DNA from: Sphingobacterium thalpophilum
GTDB taxonomy: Bacteria > Bacteroidota > Bacteroidia > Sphingobacteriales > Sphingobacteriaceae
Assembly: GCF_901482695.1 (NCBI RefSeq)
Contig: NZ_LR590484.1
Coordinates: 5,146,001-5,210,000, forward strand
Length of the DNA: 64,000 bases
Direction of reading: 5' to 3'
Positions 1 through 8,463 of the stretch are shown here, in pieces. The notes beneath the pieces are model-generated. The model was not told where the DNA came from. It searched no databases and was given only the letters and a program-made list of their open reading frames with translations. The translations under genes were made by a program, and so were the position numbers. Positions within the stretch are counted from its first letter, which is position 1. The number at the start of each line of letters is the position of its first letter.

Positions 1-1281
1 TTTTTCGGTCGACTTCCGTAACCCCAGGTGATGAAGGGTGGCCTCCACGACGATCACTGCTCCGTCTACAATAAGCCCAAAATCAATGGCGCCCAAACTC
101 ATTAAATTGGCGCTCACACCAAAAACGTTCATTAGTCCTAGTGCAAACAGCAATGACAGGGGAATCGCGGATGCTACAATGAGGCCTGCGCGAAGATTTC
201 CCAAAAACAGCACCAGAACGAATATCACAATCAAGGCACCTTCGATTAGATTTTTCTCGACTGTACCAATAGCACGGTTAACGAGATCCGTTCGGTCGAG
301 ATATGGTTCGATGACGATATCCTCGGGCAGCGATTTTTGAATTGTTGGCAATTTTTCTTTTACTCGTTTAACCACCTCATTGCTATTCTCACCTTTCAGC
401 ATCATGACGACTCCACCAACCGCATCAACCTCGCCATTATAGGTCAATGCGCCATAACGTACGGCATGTCCGAATCGGACTTCAGCGACATCTTTAATAT
501 ATACGGGAACTGCACCCGACTTTTTAACCGCGATATTCCGAACATCTTCCAATGAGGTTGCTAGACCGATACCGCGGATAAAATAGGCATTTGGCTTCTT
601 GTCAATATATGCGCCGCCCGTATTCTGATTGTTCTTTTCTAATGCTGTAAAGATCTCAGGGATTGTGATATTCATAGCTTTAAGGCGGTTAGGATCAACG
701 GCTACTTCATATTGCTTCAGTTCACCTCCAAAACTATTCACCTCCGCTATACCCGGCGTGCCGTACAACTGCCTAGCCACGATCCAATCCTGCATCGTCC
801 GGAGATCTTTGGCATCGTACTTATGCTCGCTCCCTTTTTTGGGATGGATGATATACTGATAGACCTCACCTAGTCCCGTGCTCACCGGGGCTAGTTCAGG
901 CTTTCCGATTCCGGGCGGGATTTCATCAACTGCTTCTTTTAACCTCACATCAATAAGTTGCCTGGCAAAATAAACATCCACCTCTTCCTGGAAGACCACG
1001 GTGATAACCGAGAGTCCAAAACGGGAGATACTCCTGATCTCTTCTATCTTCGGAACGGTGGCGATGCGTTGTTCAATAGGAAACGTAACAAGCTGTTCGA
1101 CTTCCTGACCGGCAAGAGTGGGGCAAGAAGTAAAAATCTGTACTTGATTGTTTGTGATGTCAGGCACAGCATCTATAGGTAATTTGCTGGCACTCCATGC
1201 ACCCCATATAATAAGTAATAAGGTCATCATACCAATGACGATCTTATTGCGGATACTAAATTTAATTATACTATCTAACAC
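1..1281 (-). CDS. CzcA/CusA-family heavy-metal RND efflux permease, N-terminal part (partial)
   Basis: Inner-membrane pump of the heavy-metal efflux RND family, which exports Co/Zn/Cd or Cu/Ag with an adaptor and an outer-membrane channel. Reading the minus strand from a GTG at 1281, just after an in-frame TAA, gives 427 codons open to the window edge. The start is the typical first transmembrane helix (SIRNKIVIGMMTLLLIIWG) followed by LPIDAVPDITNNQVQ. The last visible stretch holds DFGLIVDGAVIVVE, the TM4 segment with the proton-relay Asp of CzcA-type pumps. The C-terminal part lies outside the window. A small Cys-rich gene sits about 140 bp upstream on the same strand. Family assignment is firm; the metal is not determinable. 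Confidence 0.9.
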   Translation of the reverse strand, partial: MLDSIIKFSIRNKIVIGMMTLLLIIWGAWSASKLPIDAVPDITNNQVQIFTSCPTLAGQEVEQLVTFPIEQRIATVPKIEEIRSISRFGLSVITVVFQEEVDVYFARQLIDVRLKEAVDEIPPGIGKPELAPVSTGLGEVYQYIIHPKKGSEHKYDAKDLRTMQDWIVARQLYGTPGIAEVNSFGGELKQYEVAVDPNRLKAMNITIPEIFTALEKNNQNTGGAYIDKKPNAYFIRGIGLATSLEDVRNIAVKKSGAVPVYIKDVAEVRFGHAVRYGALTYNGEVDAVGGVVMMLKGENSNEVVKRVKEKLPTIQKSLPEDIVIEPYLDRTDLVNRAIGTVEKNLIEGALIVIFVLVLFLGNLRAGLIVASAIPLSLLFALGLMNVFGVSANLMSLGAIDFGLIVDGAVIVVEATLHHLGLRKSTEK

Positions 1282-1423
1282 GATTTATCTGATTAATGCT
1301 TAATTATGAGACCGTAAAAATCTCATTTCTTGTAATAAGTAGACTGCGAAACGGCACAAACAAAAAGCGAATCGGAAGAAAACTTTCCGACAGGCTTCGC
1401 CATTTGCAATAGTCAAGAATAAA

Positions 1424-1747
1424 TTAAGTATTAATTTTAGGCGGCTGCCAAATCGTTCCGAAGTAGTTGGAAACAACAGTGCTATTGAAGACAGGCATGC
1501 GGTTGTCAAAATAGATGGTGACCGGGATGCCGTCAATTCGGGGAAGCTGATATTCGAAAACCGTTATATTTCCACTACAGCAATTGCAGTAACAAAAAAT
1601 GGAACAGGCGTCATTATCCTCTTCATGGGTATGTGAATGGCTTACCTGCATTTCCAGACTTTCCTCGATACCTGGGCTCGTATCGCTACACGGAACAAAA
1701 GAAAGTCCCAGAATATAGGTGATCAGTATGAAAACTATTAGCCTCAT
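1424..1747 (-). CDS. Small exported Cys/His-rich protein (DUF6660-like) upstream of metal efflux pump
   Basis: 107 aa. A hydrophobic N-terminus (about residues 2-18) reads as a signal peptide. It is followed by a His/Glu-rich stretch (SHSHTHEED) and a Cys cluster (CSIFCYCNCCSG near residues 48-59), then a hydrophobic beta-rich tail. His and Cys clusters suggest metal binding. Small proteins like this recur in front of CzcA-type operons in Bacteroidota and are usually labelled DUF6660; I assign that from memory. It is co-directional with the pump gene, which starts 143 bp downstream, and may be cotranscribed as a periplasmic metal sensor or buffer. That role is inference. Confidence 0.65.
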   Translation of the reverse strand: MRLIVFILITYILGLSFVPCSDTSPGIEESLEMQVSHSHTHEEDNDACSIFCYCNCCSGNITVFEYQLPRIDGIPVTIYFDNRMPVFNSTVVSNYFGTIWQPPKINT

Positions 1748-1873
1748 CGTAAAGACAAATGTATAAAAATATTTTAAAAATTCGTCCTTCGATCGCTTTT
1801 CTTCATTTATTCATGCCGGAAATCTGTCACTAAGTTATAGGCTTGTTTGCAAGATAATTACTATGGCGCTCCC

Positions 1874-1908
1874 AAAAAAGGCGCTTGTCGAAATAGACAA
1901 ACGCCTTT
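1874..1908 (-). terminator. Rho-independent terminator of the alpha-hydroxy-acid dehydrogenase gene
   Basis: Arms at 1877-1889 and 1896-1908 form a 13-bp stem with one mismatch and a 6-nt loop. On the minus strand the hairpin is followed directly by a T run (1874-1879). It lies 15 bp past the stop of the gene ending at 1923. Confidence 0.8.
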
Positions 1909-1922
1909 ATATCCAAAGACAT

Positions 1923-3092
1923 CTACGCTAACACTTTCTGAAGACGCTGCGGGAATTCATCTATTCTGGAAATGCTCAGTTGCTTCATTACCTGAAAAAG
2001 GTGCGCCTTAAACATATTGATCGTATGATCTCCGCCTGCATTGCCCAAAGCACCAACGCCATACATAAATGGCCTTCCCATAAAATTAAATTCAGACCCC
2101 ACAGCATGCGCCCGGGCTAAATCCACTCCCGAACGGATCCCTCCATCCAGCATGATCTTTAACTTGCTCCTGTACTCCGGATTAGCAGCTAAATGGATCA
2201 GTGAGTTGATGGACGACTCGCTGGCATCCAGCTGCCGGCCGCCGTGATTGGATACAATTACTCCGTCCACTCCCAAGGCTATTGCAGCTTGCATATCTTC
2301 ATCTGTAGCGATACCTTTCAATACTAGGGGGCCTTTCCAAAGATCTCGTATGGCTCGAATCTTTTCCACATCCACTTTACCTGTAAAAGTCCGGTTCATA
2401 AATTGTCCCAATTGCGCAAGATCTAGTCCTTTATCCATATAAGGCTTCAATGTTGCAAAAGAAGGAATACCATTGCGGAGTGTTTCGATGCCCCAGGTGG
2501 GGCACGCAAAAGCTTGTAGAATATTCGTAATATTCATCTTCGGTGGCATCGAAAGTCCGCTTTTGATTTCCTTATAACGGAGCCCAAAAGCAGGGACATC
2601 TACCAGCACCACAAGCACAGGACATTCCACCTCCTTCAAACGACGCAAAATATCGTCGCGCAGCGTGTTCTCGGTCGGATGGTACAGCTGAAACCAGGCC
2701 TTTCCCTCTGACACCTCCGCAATCCTTTCGATACTGCTTGTCGATACCGTGCTCAAAATATACGGTATATCATTTCTGGCAGCTGCTTTCGCCAAAATCT
2801 CTGGTGCATTAGGCCACATCAGTCCCTGCAGTCCAATCGGCGAGACGCCAAATGGTGCACTGTAACGACGGCCGAAAAGCTCGACAGACAGATCAATATC
2901 ACCACTAGCCCGCAAATACTGAGGCTTTAGCAATATCTGGTCAAAATCGTTTTCATTGCGTGCAAGGTTAAGTTCTTCATTGGCCCCTCCGATCAAATAG
3001 TCAAATGCAAACTTGGGAATCCTCTTCTTTGCCCGTTTTCTTAAATCTTCTACGGAAGGGAATCGTGTATCATACGTAAACTTCTGGCTCAT
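1923..3092 (-). CDS. lldD: FMN-dependent alpha-hydroxy-acid dehydrogenase (L-lactate dehydrogenase type)
   Basis: 389 aa, full length for the FMN-dependent TIM-barrel family that oxidises L-2-hydroxy acids (L-lactate to pyruvate in LldD) and passes electrons to quinone or oxygen. The active-site signature SNHGGRQLD lies at 281-289, with catalytic His283 and substrate-binding Arg286. Lys259 in LVLKG contacts FMN, and the phosphate-binding stretches DGGIRSG (316-322) and GRP (339-341) are present. It is transcribed divergently from an AraC regulator starting 297 bp away, which could control it. Family is certain; lactate as substrate is probable but mandelate or glycolate cannot be excluded. 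Confidence 0.88.
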   Translation of the reverse strand: MSQKFTYDTRFPSVEDLRKRAKKRIPKFAFDYLIGGANEELNLARNENDFDQILLKPQYLRASGDIDLSVELFGRRYSAPFGVSPIGLQGLMWPNAPEILAKAAARNDIPYILSTVSTSSIERIAEVSEGKAWFQLYHPTENTLRDDILRRLKEVECPVLVVLVDVPAFGLRYKEIKSGLSMPPKMNITNILQAFACPTWGIETLRNGIPSFATLKPYMDKGLDLAQLGQFMNRTFTGKVDVEKIRAIRDLWKGPLVLKGIATDEDMQAAIALGVDGVIVSNHGGRQLDASESSINSLIHLAANPEYRSKLKIMLDGGIRSGVDLARAHAVGSEFNFMGRPFMYGVGALGNAGGDHTINMFKAHLFQVMKQLSISRIDEFPQRLQKVLA

Positions 3093-3328
3093 GATAATTG
3101 TGTTATTTAATTTGGCAGTCGTTTCTCTGCTCGCTTAATATAGTTAAACTTTAAATGTTGTTATTCAGCTGGCTAATTTAACCTTTTCGGCGGAAGGCCG
3201 CATCCTGCACTCACCTACCTACCGGTTACCCATCTCCCACGGCAGCTAATTTACTGTTCAGTTCATTGGATTGCTACGCCTACATTGCTCAATTTACACA
3301 CTATATTAACAGATTTTTATCCTTTCTT

Positions 3329-3348
3329 TTATTTTGGCGCCAAAATAA
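3329..3348. promoter_or_regulatory. Perfect 20-bp palindrome, candidate operator in AraC/lldD divergent region
   Basis: TTATTTTGGCGCCAAAATAA is an uninterrupted palindrome centred on GGCGCC, 42 bp before the AraC-family start at 3390. TATATTTA immediately downstream (3351-3358) resembles the Bacteroidota -7 box TAnnTTTG, so a protein bound here would cover the promoter. Perfect dyad symmetry is more typical of dimeric HTH repressors than of AraC proteins. Confidence 0.5.
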
Positions 3349-3389
3349 GCTATATTTAAACACGACTTAAGTGTAACATTACTGCTTGT

Positions 3390-4256
3390 ATGAAACCCAT
3401 TTTCGCGAAGATACTAGATGGCGGAGAAATAGCAACCTTTGCTACAAAAGAGGTGTGCAGGCCTTTCTTTTCCACGGAATTCCATTTCCATAGTGCCTGT
3501 CAGATGACGTATATTGTGCAAAGTGAAGGGACACGAATTATTGGCGACAGTATAGACCGTTTTGCAAGCGGTGAACTGACTTTTGTAGGTCCCGATCTGC
3601 CGCATGTATGGCATAACGGACAAAACCAGCACGCGATCGTTGCCGGTTCGCACTCCTTGACCCTTTATATCGAACCGGCTCCCATCATTGAAGCCTTCGG
3701 CAAGTTTTTCAAGACACACAAAATTGAATCCTTTTTGGCTTCATCAAAAAGAGGCATTCTCTTCCATGGCAAGACCAAAGAACTCCTGAAGGAAAAACTC
3801 GAGCAGATTGCTAAGTTGGATTACGGGTTCGAAAAAACCATTTTACTTTTAGAGATGATTGAAATAATGGTCCATTCGGGGGAATTCGAATATATTTGCA
3901 GCCCCGGTTATACGCACCGATACAATCCTGTGGACAATGAAAAGATAGACCGGATATTTAAATATGTATTTAATAACTTTAGCAGAGAAATCACCTTGGA
4001 CCAAGTTGCGAAGATGTCCAGTATGTCAAAGCATTCGTTTTGCCGGTATTTCAGAACACGCACACAAAAGACCTTCGTGCAATTTGTGAATGAAGTCCGT
4101 ATAAGCGAAGCGTGTCGTCTGATCGCTGAAGACGGATTACAGATCACCAATATCGCATATACCTGTGGATTCAACAGTTTGTCCAACTTCAACAAAATTT
4201 TCAAATCTATCAAAGGCATTACGCCCAGCAAATATAGAACTCACTTAAGCGAATAA
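3390..4256 (+). CDS. AraC-family transcriptional regulator with N-terminal cupin-like domain
   Basis: 288 aa. The N-terminal half has the beta-rich cupin pattern of carbohydrate-sensing AraC regulators (CQMTYIVQSEGTRIIGD, then FVGPDLPHVWHN). The C-terminal 100 residues are the double helix-turn-helix: ITLDQVAKMSSMSKHSFCRYF for the first HTH, ITNIAYTCGFNSLSNFNKIF for the second, ending in GITPSKYR. It is likely an activator responding to a small molecule, plausibly of the divergent dehydrogenase gene, but no ligand can be named. Its last 16 bp overlap the convergent oxidoreductase gene. A perfect palindrome lies 42 bp upstream of the start. Confidence 0.9.
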   Translation: MKPIFAKILDGGEIATFATKEVCRPFFSTEFHFHSACQMTYIVQSEGTRIIGDSIDRFASGELTFVGPDLPHVWHNGQNQHAIVAGSHSLTLYIEPAPIIEAFGKFFKTHKIESFLASSKRGILFHGKTKELLKEKLEQIAKLDYGFEKTILLLEMIEIMVHSGEFEYICSPGYTHRYNPVDNEKIDRIFKYVFNNFSREITLDQVAKMSSMSKHSFCRYFRTRTQKTFVQFVNEVRISEACRLIAEDGLQITNIAYTCGFNSLSNFNKIFKSIKGITPSKYRTHLSE

Positions 4257-5764
4257 ATCGTTGCCGATGATAAATCACTCACGGCAGGTCCATTCAGCAA
4301 TTTACCGTCAATATCAAAGCGAGAACCGTGGCAAGGGCAATCCCATGATTTTTCTGCGGGGTTCCAGTTTACCATACAGCCCATATGGGGGCAAGTGGGC
4401 GACAATAGATGTAACATTCCCGTTTGGTCCCGGTATACGGCTATTTGCTCATTATGATAGGACACCACTTTACCTTCATTGAGCTGTATATCTTTGAAAT
4501 GGTCTAATTCCTCTGCCGACAGCTTATCTTTGATAAAGTGGCCGGAAGCATTGATGCCTTCTGAAATTACGCTTTTTGCACTGGCTATGGGCTTGATCCG
4601 TCCTGGCGATAGCACTTTACTCAAAGCGGTTTCTTTGCCAGCGATAAGGTCAGGAATGATCAGTGCTGCCATGGAGCCAAAGGTCATTCCATTGCCACCG
4701 TAGCCCGTCGATATGTAGATATTGCTCTCGTGCGGCATCCGTCCAATATAAGGCAGTCCGTCGGCAGAGACGTAATATTGTGACGACCATTTTGCTACGA
4801 ATTCCCCATCGGGGAAATGTGTACTCACATATTGCTGCAGTTCGTCGAAGTGTTTTTCGGTGTCCTGGTCATCACCTGTCTTGTGGTCGAATCCGCCGGC
4901 AATAAGGTAGTAATCCTCTCCTGATCGGTGGTAGCGACAATAATGATATGGATCATAAAGGTCAGCAGCCTGACCAAGCTGCTGGGGCTGATTTCGGAGT
5001 TTTAACGCGAGTGCGTAGCTTCGGTAGGGCGCCAGCAAAATACTAAAGCGATTTTTCCCAGGAGGAATATGGGTGGCCCAAATTAGATCTTTTGCAGTAA
5101 ATGTACGTCCATCTTCCGCTTTTAATGTGATCAGCCCGTTGCTGTTATTAAAGTCTTTGACACGCTGCTGAACCAACAGCGCTCCCCCAGCCTTGATATA
5201 TGCATGCAACATACCATTAAGATACTTTAATGGATGAAACTGTGCCTGTCCCTCAATGCGAATTGCTTTTTCAAACGGTAGATTGAATGGAATATTACTT
5301 GTTTCAACAGTTTTTACGCCCAAGTTTCGATGTGCTTTCAGTATTTTGTCCAATTGCTCGTTTTGCTGTTTCTCGGCACTAAATAAAAAAAAATCGCATT
5401 CGGCAAAATCACAGTCTATAGCGTAGGTTCGGACATTGTCGTGGATATACGTTAACGTATTCTGCGCGCTATCGGCAAGTAACTGCGCTCCCTGCTGTCC
5501 AAAATTGTTGATAATTTCGTCATAGGAAGCATCGAAAAAGTTATTAATGTGGGCAGTGGTCCCTCCTGTCGTACCAAAACCCGGAGTTTCTTTCTCGATC
5601 AGAAGACAGTGAATACCTTTATTTTGCAGTTCTAACGCCAGCGTCACACCTGTAATGCCTGCGCCGACGATAATAGTATCGTATGCCGATTCTTTTGCAT
5701 GATAACGAAAATCATATTCTGGAGCTTTCTGCCAGAAGCTACTGTTAAAGCCGTCACGTTTCAT
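4241..5764 (-). CDS. FAD-dependent oxidoreductase with C-terminal Rieske [2Fe-2S] domain
   Basis: 507 aa. The N-terminal DAO-type (DadA-like) flavoprotein domain carries the dinucleotide motif GAGITG at 34-39 in a VGAGITGVTLALELQ context. The end of this domain is YISTGYGGNGMTFG. A complete Rieske domain follows: Cys458-x-His460 (CPHMGC) and Cys476-x-x-His479 (CPCH), so both pairs of cluster ligands are present. Proteins of this type are soluble amine or amino-acid oxidases in which the Rieske cluster probably relays electrons; the substrate is unknown. It converges on the AraC gene with a 16-bp overlap and is divergent from the SDR at 5981. Confidence 0.88.
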   Translation of the reverse strand: MKRDGFNSSFWQKAPEYDFRYHAKESAYDTIIVGAGITGVTLALELQNKGIHCLLIEKETPGFGTTGGTTAHINNFFDASYDEIINNFGQQGAQLLADSAQNTLTYIHDNVRTYAIDCDFAECDFFLFSAEKQQNEQLDKILKAHRNLGVKTVETSNIPFNLPFEKAIRIEGQAQFHPLKYLNGMLHAYIKAGGALLVQQRVKDFNNSNGLITLKAEDGRTFTAKDLIWATHIPPGKNRFSILLAPYRSYALALKLRNQPQQLGQAADLYDPYHYCRYHRSGEDYYLIAGGFDHKTGDDQDTEKHFDELQQYVSTHFPDGEFVAKWSSQYYVSADGLPYIGRMPHESNIYISTGYGGNGMTFGSMAALIIPDLIAGKETALSKVLSPGRIKPIASAKSVISEGINASGHFIKDKLSAEELDHFKDIQLNEGKVVSYHNEQIAVYRDQTGMLHLLSPTCPHMGCMVNWNPAEKSWDCPCHGSRFDIDGKLLNGPAVSDLSSATIYSLK

Positions 5765-5980
5765 AGACTAATCAATTTTAAAAGGCCGGGAAAATGGAAC
5801 CCCAGCCTTTCGTGGTATAATTCATTATGGTTTGCGGAAATTGAACCCATACTGCGATACTATAGTTTGCCGAATAAATACGTAAAAAAAACAAGAAATA
5901 CGCCTTCGCTTGCCGGTCAAAACCTTCCTATTTCAAATCATGTTCCTATAAAAAATAAGAATAGACTTAGAACGATAATC

Positions 5981-6754
5981 ATGAAAAGCGACGCGAAAGA
6001 CTACCTCGATGCAATCACTCCTACGTGGGTGAAGGGTAAAAAAATATTGGTCACAGGTGGCACAACTGGAATTGGGCGAGCAACAGCACTTCTGCTCGCT
6101 GCGCTCGGCAATGATATATTCGTCTGCGGACATCACGAGCAACAGCTGGAAGACACATTGCGCGACTATGAAAAGTTTGAGATGGCGGGATCGCTGCGCG
6201 GGATTGTGGTAGATCTCGCCACTCAAGAAGGGATTGAAAAGCTTTTTAAGGAATTTGACGATCAATATGACCAGCTGGATATATTGATTAACAATGCGGC
6301 AATTGCTTTTCAGTCTGTAAAAGACGGTAGCTATACGGACCAGGATTATTTGCTTCGGACAAATATTCTCGGGTATCTCGCCTGTGCCCGTTCAGCATTA
6401 ATTCGGATGGAACCTCGCGGTGCTGGGCATATCGTAAACGTAGGTTCGATGAGTGCGGACGTTCGGGAGGCGCAAAGTTCCGTATACGTCTGCTCCAAAG
6501 GTGCTATTCAGGCATTTACCGAATCTCTTCGTAAAGAAGTCAATCCGAAGGGAATCCAGGTGTCGCTAATTGAACCCGGCGCGGTCGGTACTGATATGCA
6601 ACCTTATCCACCGGAAGAGCAACAACAAAAGATTGACGATATGGACATGCTGTACGCCGAAGATATCGCGCGCGCAATAGCTTTTATCGTGTCGCAGCCT
6701 ATACGGACAGGAGTTGTAGCCATGCAGGTAAAACCACTGTTGCAGATTATATAA
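5981..6754 (+). CDS. SDR-family NAD(P)-dependent oxidoreductase
   Basis: 257 aa from the ATG at 5981. The frame is open further upstream, to 5699 within the divergent gene, but that part has no SDR features and this start gives the usual SDR length. The Rossmann motif TGGTTGIG lies at 25-32, NNAA at 104-107, and the catalytic Tyr169-x-x-x-Lys173 with Ser156 upstream. PG-x-V (EPGAVGTDM) is also present. It is a classical short-chain dehydrogenase/reductase; the substrate cannot be read from sequence. The promoter must lie in the 216 bp shared with the divergent Rieske oxidoreductase. Confidence 0.88.
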   Translation: MKSDAKDYLDAITPTWVKGKKILVTGGTTGIGRATALLLAALGNDIFVCGHHEQQLEDTLRDYEKFEMAGSLRGIVVDLATQEGIEKLFKEFDDQYDQLDILINNAAIAFQSVKDGSYTDQDYLLRTNILGYLACARSALIRMEPRGAGHIVNVGSMSADVREAQSSVYVCSKGAIQAFTESLRKEVNPKGIQVSLIEPGAVGTDMQPYPPEEQQQKIDDMDMLYAEDIARAIAFIVSQPIRTGVVAMQVKPLLQII

Positions 6755-6823
6755 CCAGTTTTATTACTGCACATCAACGCGCTGTTGTCAATGACTATTG
6801 GATATTTAATAGGAATTTTGAAC

Positions 6824-6841
6824 CTATAACTTGTGTTATAG
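6824..6841. promoter_or_regulatory. Inverted repeat upstream of iron-permease family gene
   Basis: CTATAACTTGTGTTATAG: 7-bp perfect arms around TTGT, 38 bp before the ATG at 6880. It could be an operator or a weak hairpin; there is no T tract, so a terminator is unlikely. Confidence 0.4.
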
Positions 6842-6879
6842 ACGTCCCATCACTGTCTACAGGCTAAACAATGTAAATA

Positions 6880-7404
6880 ATGAAAAAGAACAAAAATAAG
6901 AAAAACTTGTTCGAGCGATTTTCAAATTGGGCAACTCATGCCACTGGTAGTTCCGCCGCCTTTATTTTGGCGACCTCTACCGTGATTATCTGGGCAATAA
7001 GTGGTCCCGTATTCAATTATTCCGAAACTTGGCAGCTCGTCATCAACACAGGGACAACTATTGTCACCTTTTTAATGGTTTTTCTAATACAGAAATCGCA
7101 GAATAAGGACTCCAAAGCAATCCATTTAAAACTTAATGAGCTGATTGCTTCGCACCAGGGGACCAGTAATCGTATGGTTAACCTCGAAGATCTAAGCGAA
7201 GACGAACTGGACCAACTTGCAAAATTCTATTCGCATATCGCGGAATTAGCATTAAAGGAAAACGACCTAACCTGCACGCACTCCATCGATGCAGCACGTG
7301 AAAATCACGATTCCAAAAGGAAAAGAAGACAAGGCGCTAGTCAAGATATGGATGTAGTATCAAAAGCAGATAAGTCCGGTACATCGACCAGAAAAAATGG
7401 CTGA
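6880..7404 (+). CDS. Low-affinity iron permease family protein
   Basis: 174 aa membrane protein of the low-affinity Fe/Cu permease family (PF04120 type). It has the characteristic start FERFSNWATHATGSSAAFILA, a first membrane helix (about 23-43), the signature TWQLVINTGTTIVTFLMVFLIQKSQNKD with the second helix, and then the conserved KLNELIASHQGTSNRMVNLEDLSEDEL segment. The C-terminal 40 residues are basic and low complexity. Despite the family name, transport has not been shown for bacterial members with only two helices. An inverted repeat lies 38 bp upstream and a terminator follows. Confidence 0.85.
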   Translation: MKKNKNKKNLFERFSNWATHATGSSAAFILATSTVIIWAISGPVFNYSETWQLVINTGTTIVTFLMVFLIQKSQNKDSKAIHLKLNELIASHQGTSNRMVNLEDLSEDELDQLAKFYSHIAELALKENDLTCTHSIDAARENHDSKRKRRQGASQDMDVVSKADKSGTSTRKNG

Positions 7405-7432
7405 GGTGCCTGTATTAGATGAGTAGTTTAGA

Positions 7433-7464
7433 AAGGGACCATCCGTAACGTAGGACGGTCCCTT
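7433..7464. terminator. Bidirectional terminator between convergent genes
   Basis: AAGGGACC (7433-7440) pairs with GGTCCCTT (7457-7464). The stem continues by TCC/GGA after one mismatch, leaving an 8-nt loop. It sits between genes ending at 7404 and 7503. Confidence 0.7.
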
Positions 7465-7502
7465 CATTTTCCATTTTACTTACCAAAGTGGTGACTTAAA
7501 TT

Positions 7503-7733
7503 TTAATCGTGCCCTTCAGTTTTCACAATTTTATTGTAAATTCCTAACAATAAAAATGGCGCTGCCCATTGGCCGACGAATAATGCAGTCTTGTCATTAG
7601 CCATGCATTTGAGCGCTGCTGACACGCCCATGGCAACCAATGCTGCGCCCAAAAATAACGTGGACGGTACCTTCGAAGTCTGCTGTTCTATTTTTTTGGT
7701 AATTTCACCTTCATTTCCTGTAGTTAATGCCAT
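7503..7733 (-). CDS. Small membrane protein of unknown function
   Basis: 76 aa with a polar, Glu/Lys-rich start (EGEITKKIEQQTSKVPS) and two hydrophobic helices (about 24-42 and 51-67). The pattern VPSTLFLGAALVAMGVSAAL followed by FVGQWAAPFLLLGIYNKIVKTEGHD recurs in short Bacteroidota membrane proteins found near stress genes. No catalytic residues are seen and I do not recognise a characterised family. It is convergent with the permease-family gene, separated by a terminator. Confidence 0.7.
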   Translation of the reverse strand: MALTTGNEGEITKKIEQQTSKVPSTLFLGAALVAMGVSAALKCMANDKTALFVGQWAAPFLLLGIYNKIVKTEGHD

Positions 7734-8043
7734 AATATCGATGTTTAAAGTTTAAAAATATTGTTTATTCTATGATCTATTTAATTCTGGAAGCGCAGCG
7801 GTCTCCGATCATTGCGCTTCTTGCGTTAAGCTCTGTGAGTTGAACAATAAGTTTACTGTTTTGGTTTACTGAATTCACTATAATGATTCAGATCACGCAT
7901 ATTTCGCTTTCGCAAAGTAAAAACACGTTCTAAAGGCAAGTATACCTCTTCGCTGCAGCTTTTTTTTCGTATAAATCAAATTGGAATGCGTACTTATTCG
8001 CTTAACCATATGTTGGTTACTTTCGTTCAATAGGTAGAACCAA
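7734..8043. other. 310-bp divergent intergenic region
   Basis: AT-rich region between two divergently transcribed small genes. No ORF of gene-like quality, no RNA gene and no convincing promoter pair was found. TACTTTCG near 8018 is one base off the TAnnTTTG -7 box for the gene at 8044. Confidence 0.5.
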
Positions 8044-8379
8044 ATGTCAAGAACCATGAATAAAACAGAGATCGAACAACAAAAGCACCAAGGAGTGCCT
8101 GTTATTGCAGCAGCTATTGTATCTCAGCCTGGACCGGAAGACTTTCCCGGCGAAATACCCAACCAGCCTGAAGAGGAACTGCCAGAAAACGACCCCAACA
8201 AACAGCCCGAAATACCTGATGAGGATGACTTGGGATTTGATGAGGAGGTAGGAATTGAAGGTGAGAATGCATTTCCTGAAATCGACCAAGAAGAATGGGA
8301 TCAGAGCGCTAATGATGCTGAGGGACTACCTTCTGAACCGATGTCCCCACCGTCAGACTTAGACGAAACTACTATTTAA
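8044..8379 (+). CDS. Acidic, proline-rich hypothetical protein
   Basis: 111 aa, strongly acidic (runs of Glu/Asp with Pro, such as NQPEEELPENDPNKQPEIPDEDD) with almost no basic residues after residue 20. It lacks a signal peptide, membrane segment or Cys and is probably largely disordered. An alternative ATG at 8056 gives 107 aa. No family is recognised. It converges on an orphan response regulator gene and is followed by an 11-bp hairpin. Genes of this type in Sphingobacteriaceae accompany general-stress loci, but the role here is unknown. Confidence 0.65.
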   Translation: MSRTMNKTEIEQQKHQGVPVIAAAIVSQPGPEDFPGEIPNQPEEELPENDPNKQPEIPDEDDLGFDEEVGIEGENAFPEIDQEEWDQSANDAEGLPSEPMSPPSDLDETTI

Positions 8380-8398
8380 GGGATTGACGACATGTAAT

Positions 8399-8425
8399 GG
8401 GTTATGACGGATCTCGTCATAACCC
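8399..8425. terminator. Hairpin between convergent genes
   Basis: Perfect 11-bp stem (8399-8409 with 8415-8425), 5-nt loop GATCT. No T tract on either side, but its place between convergent stops (8379 and 8464) suggests termination or transcript-end protection. Confidence 0.6.
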
Positions 8426-8463
8426 GTTCCGGCTTGCCAGCATTCAATTGTCCAGTTATTTTT

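Noticed and set aside
5699..5980. Long N-terminal extension of the SDR gene
   Set aside because: It would overlap the divergent oxidoreductase start, has no SDR features, and an ATG at 5981 gives normal family length.
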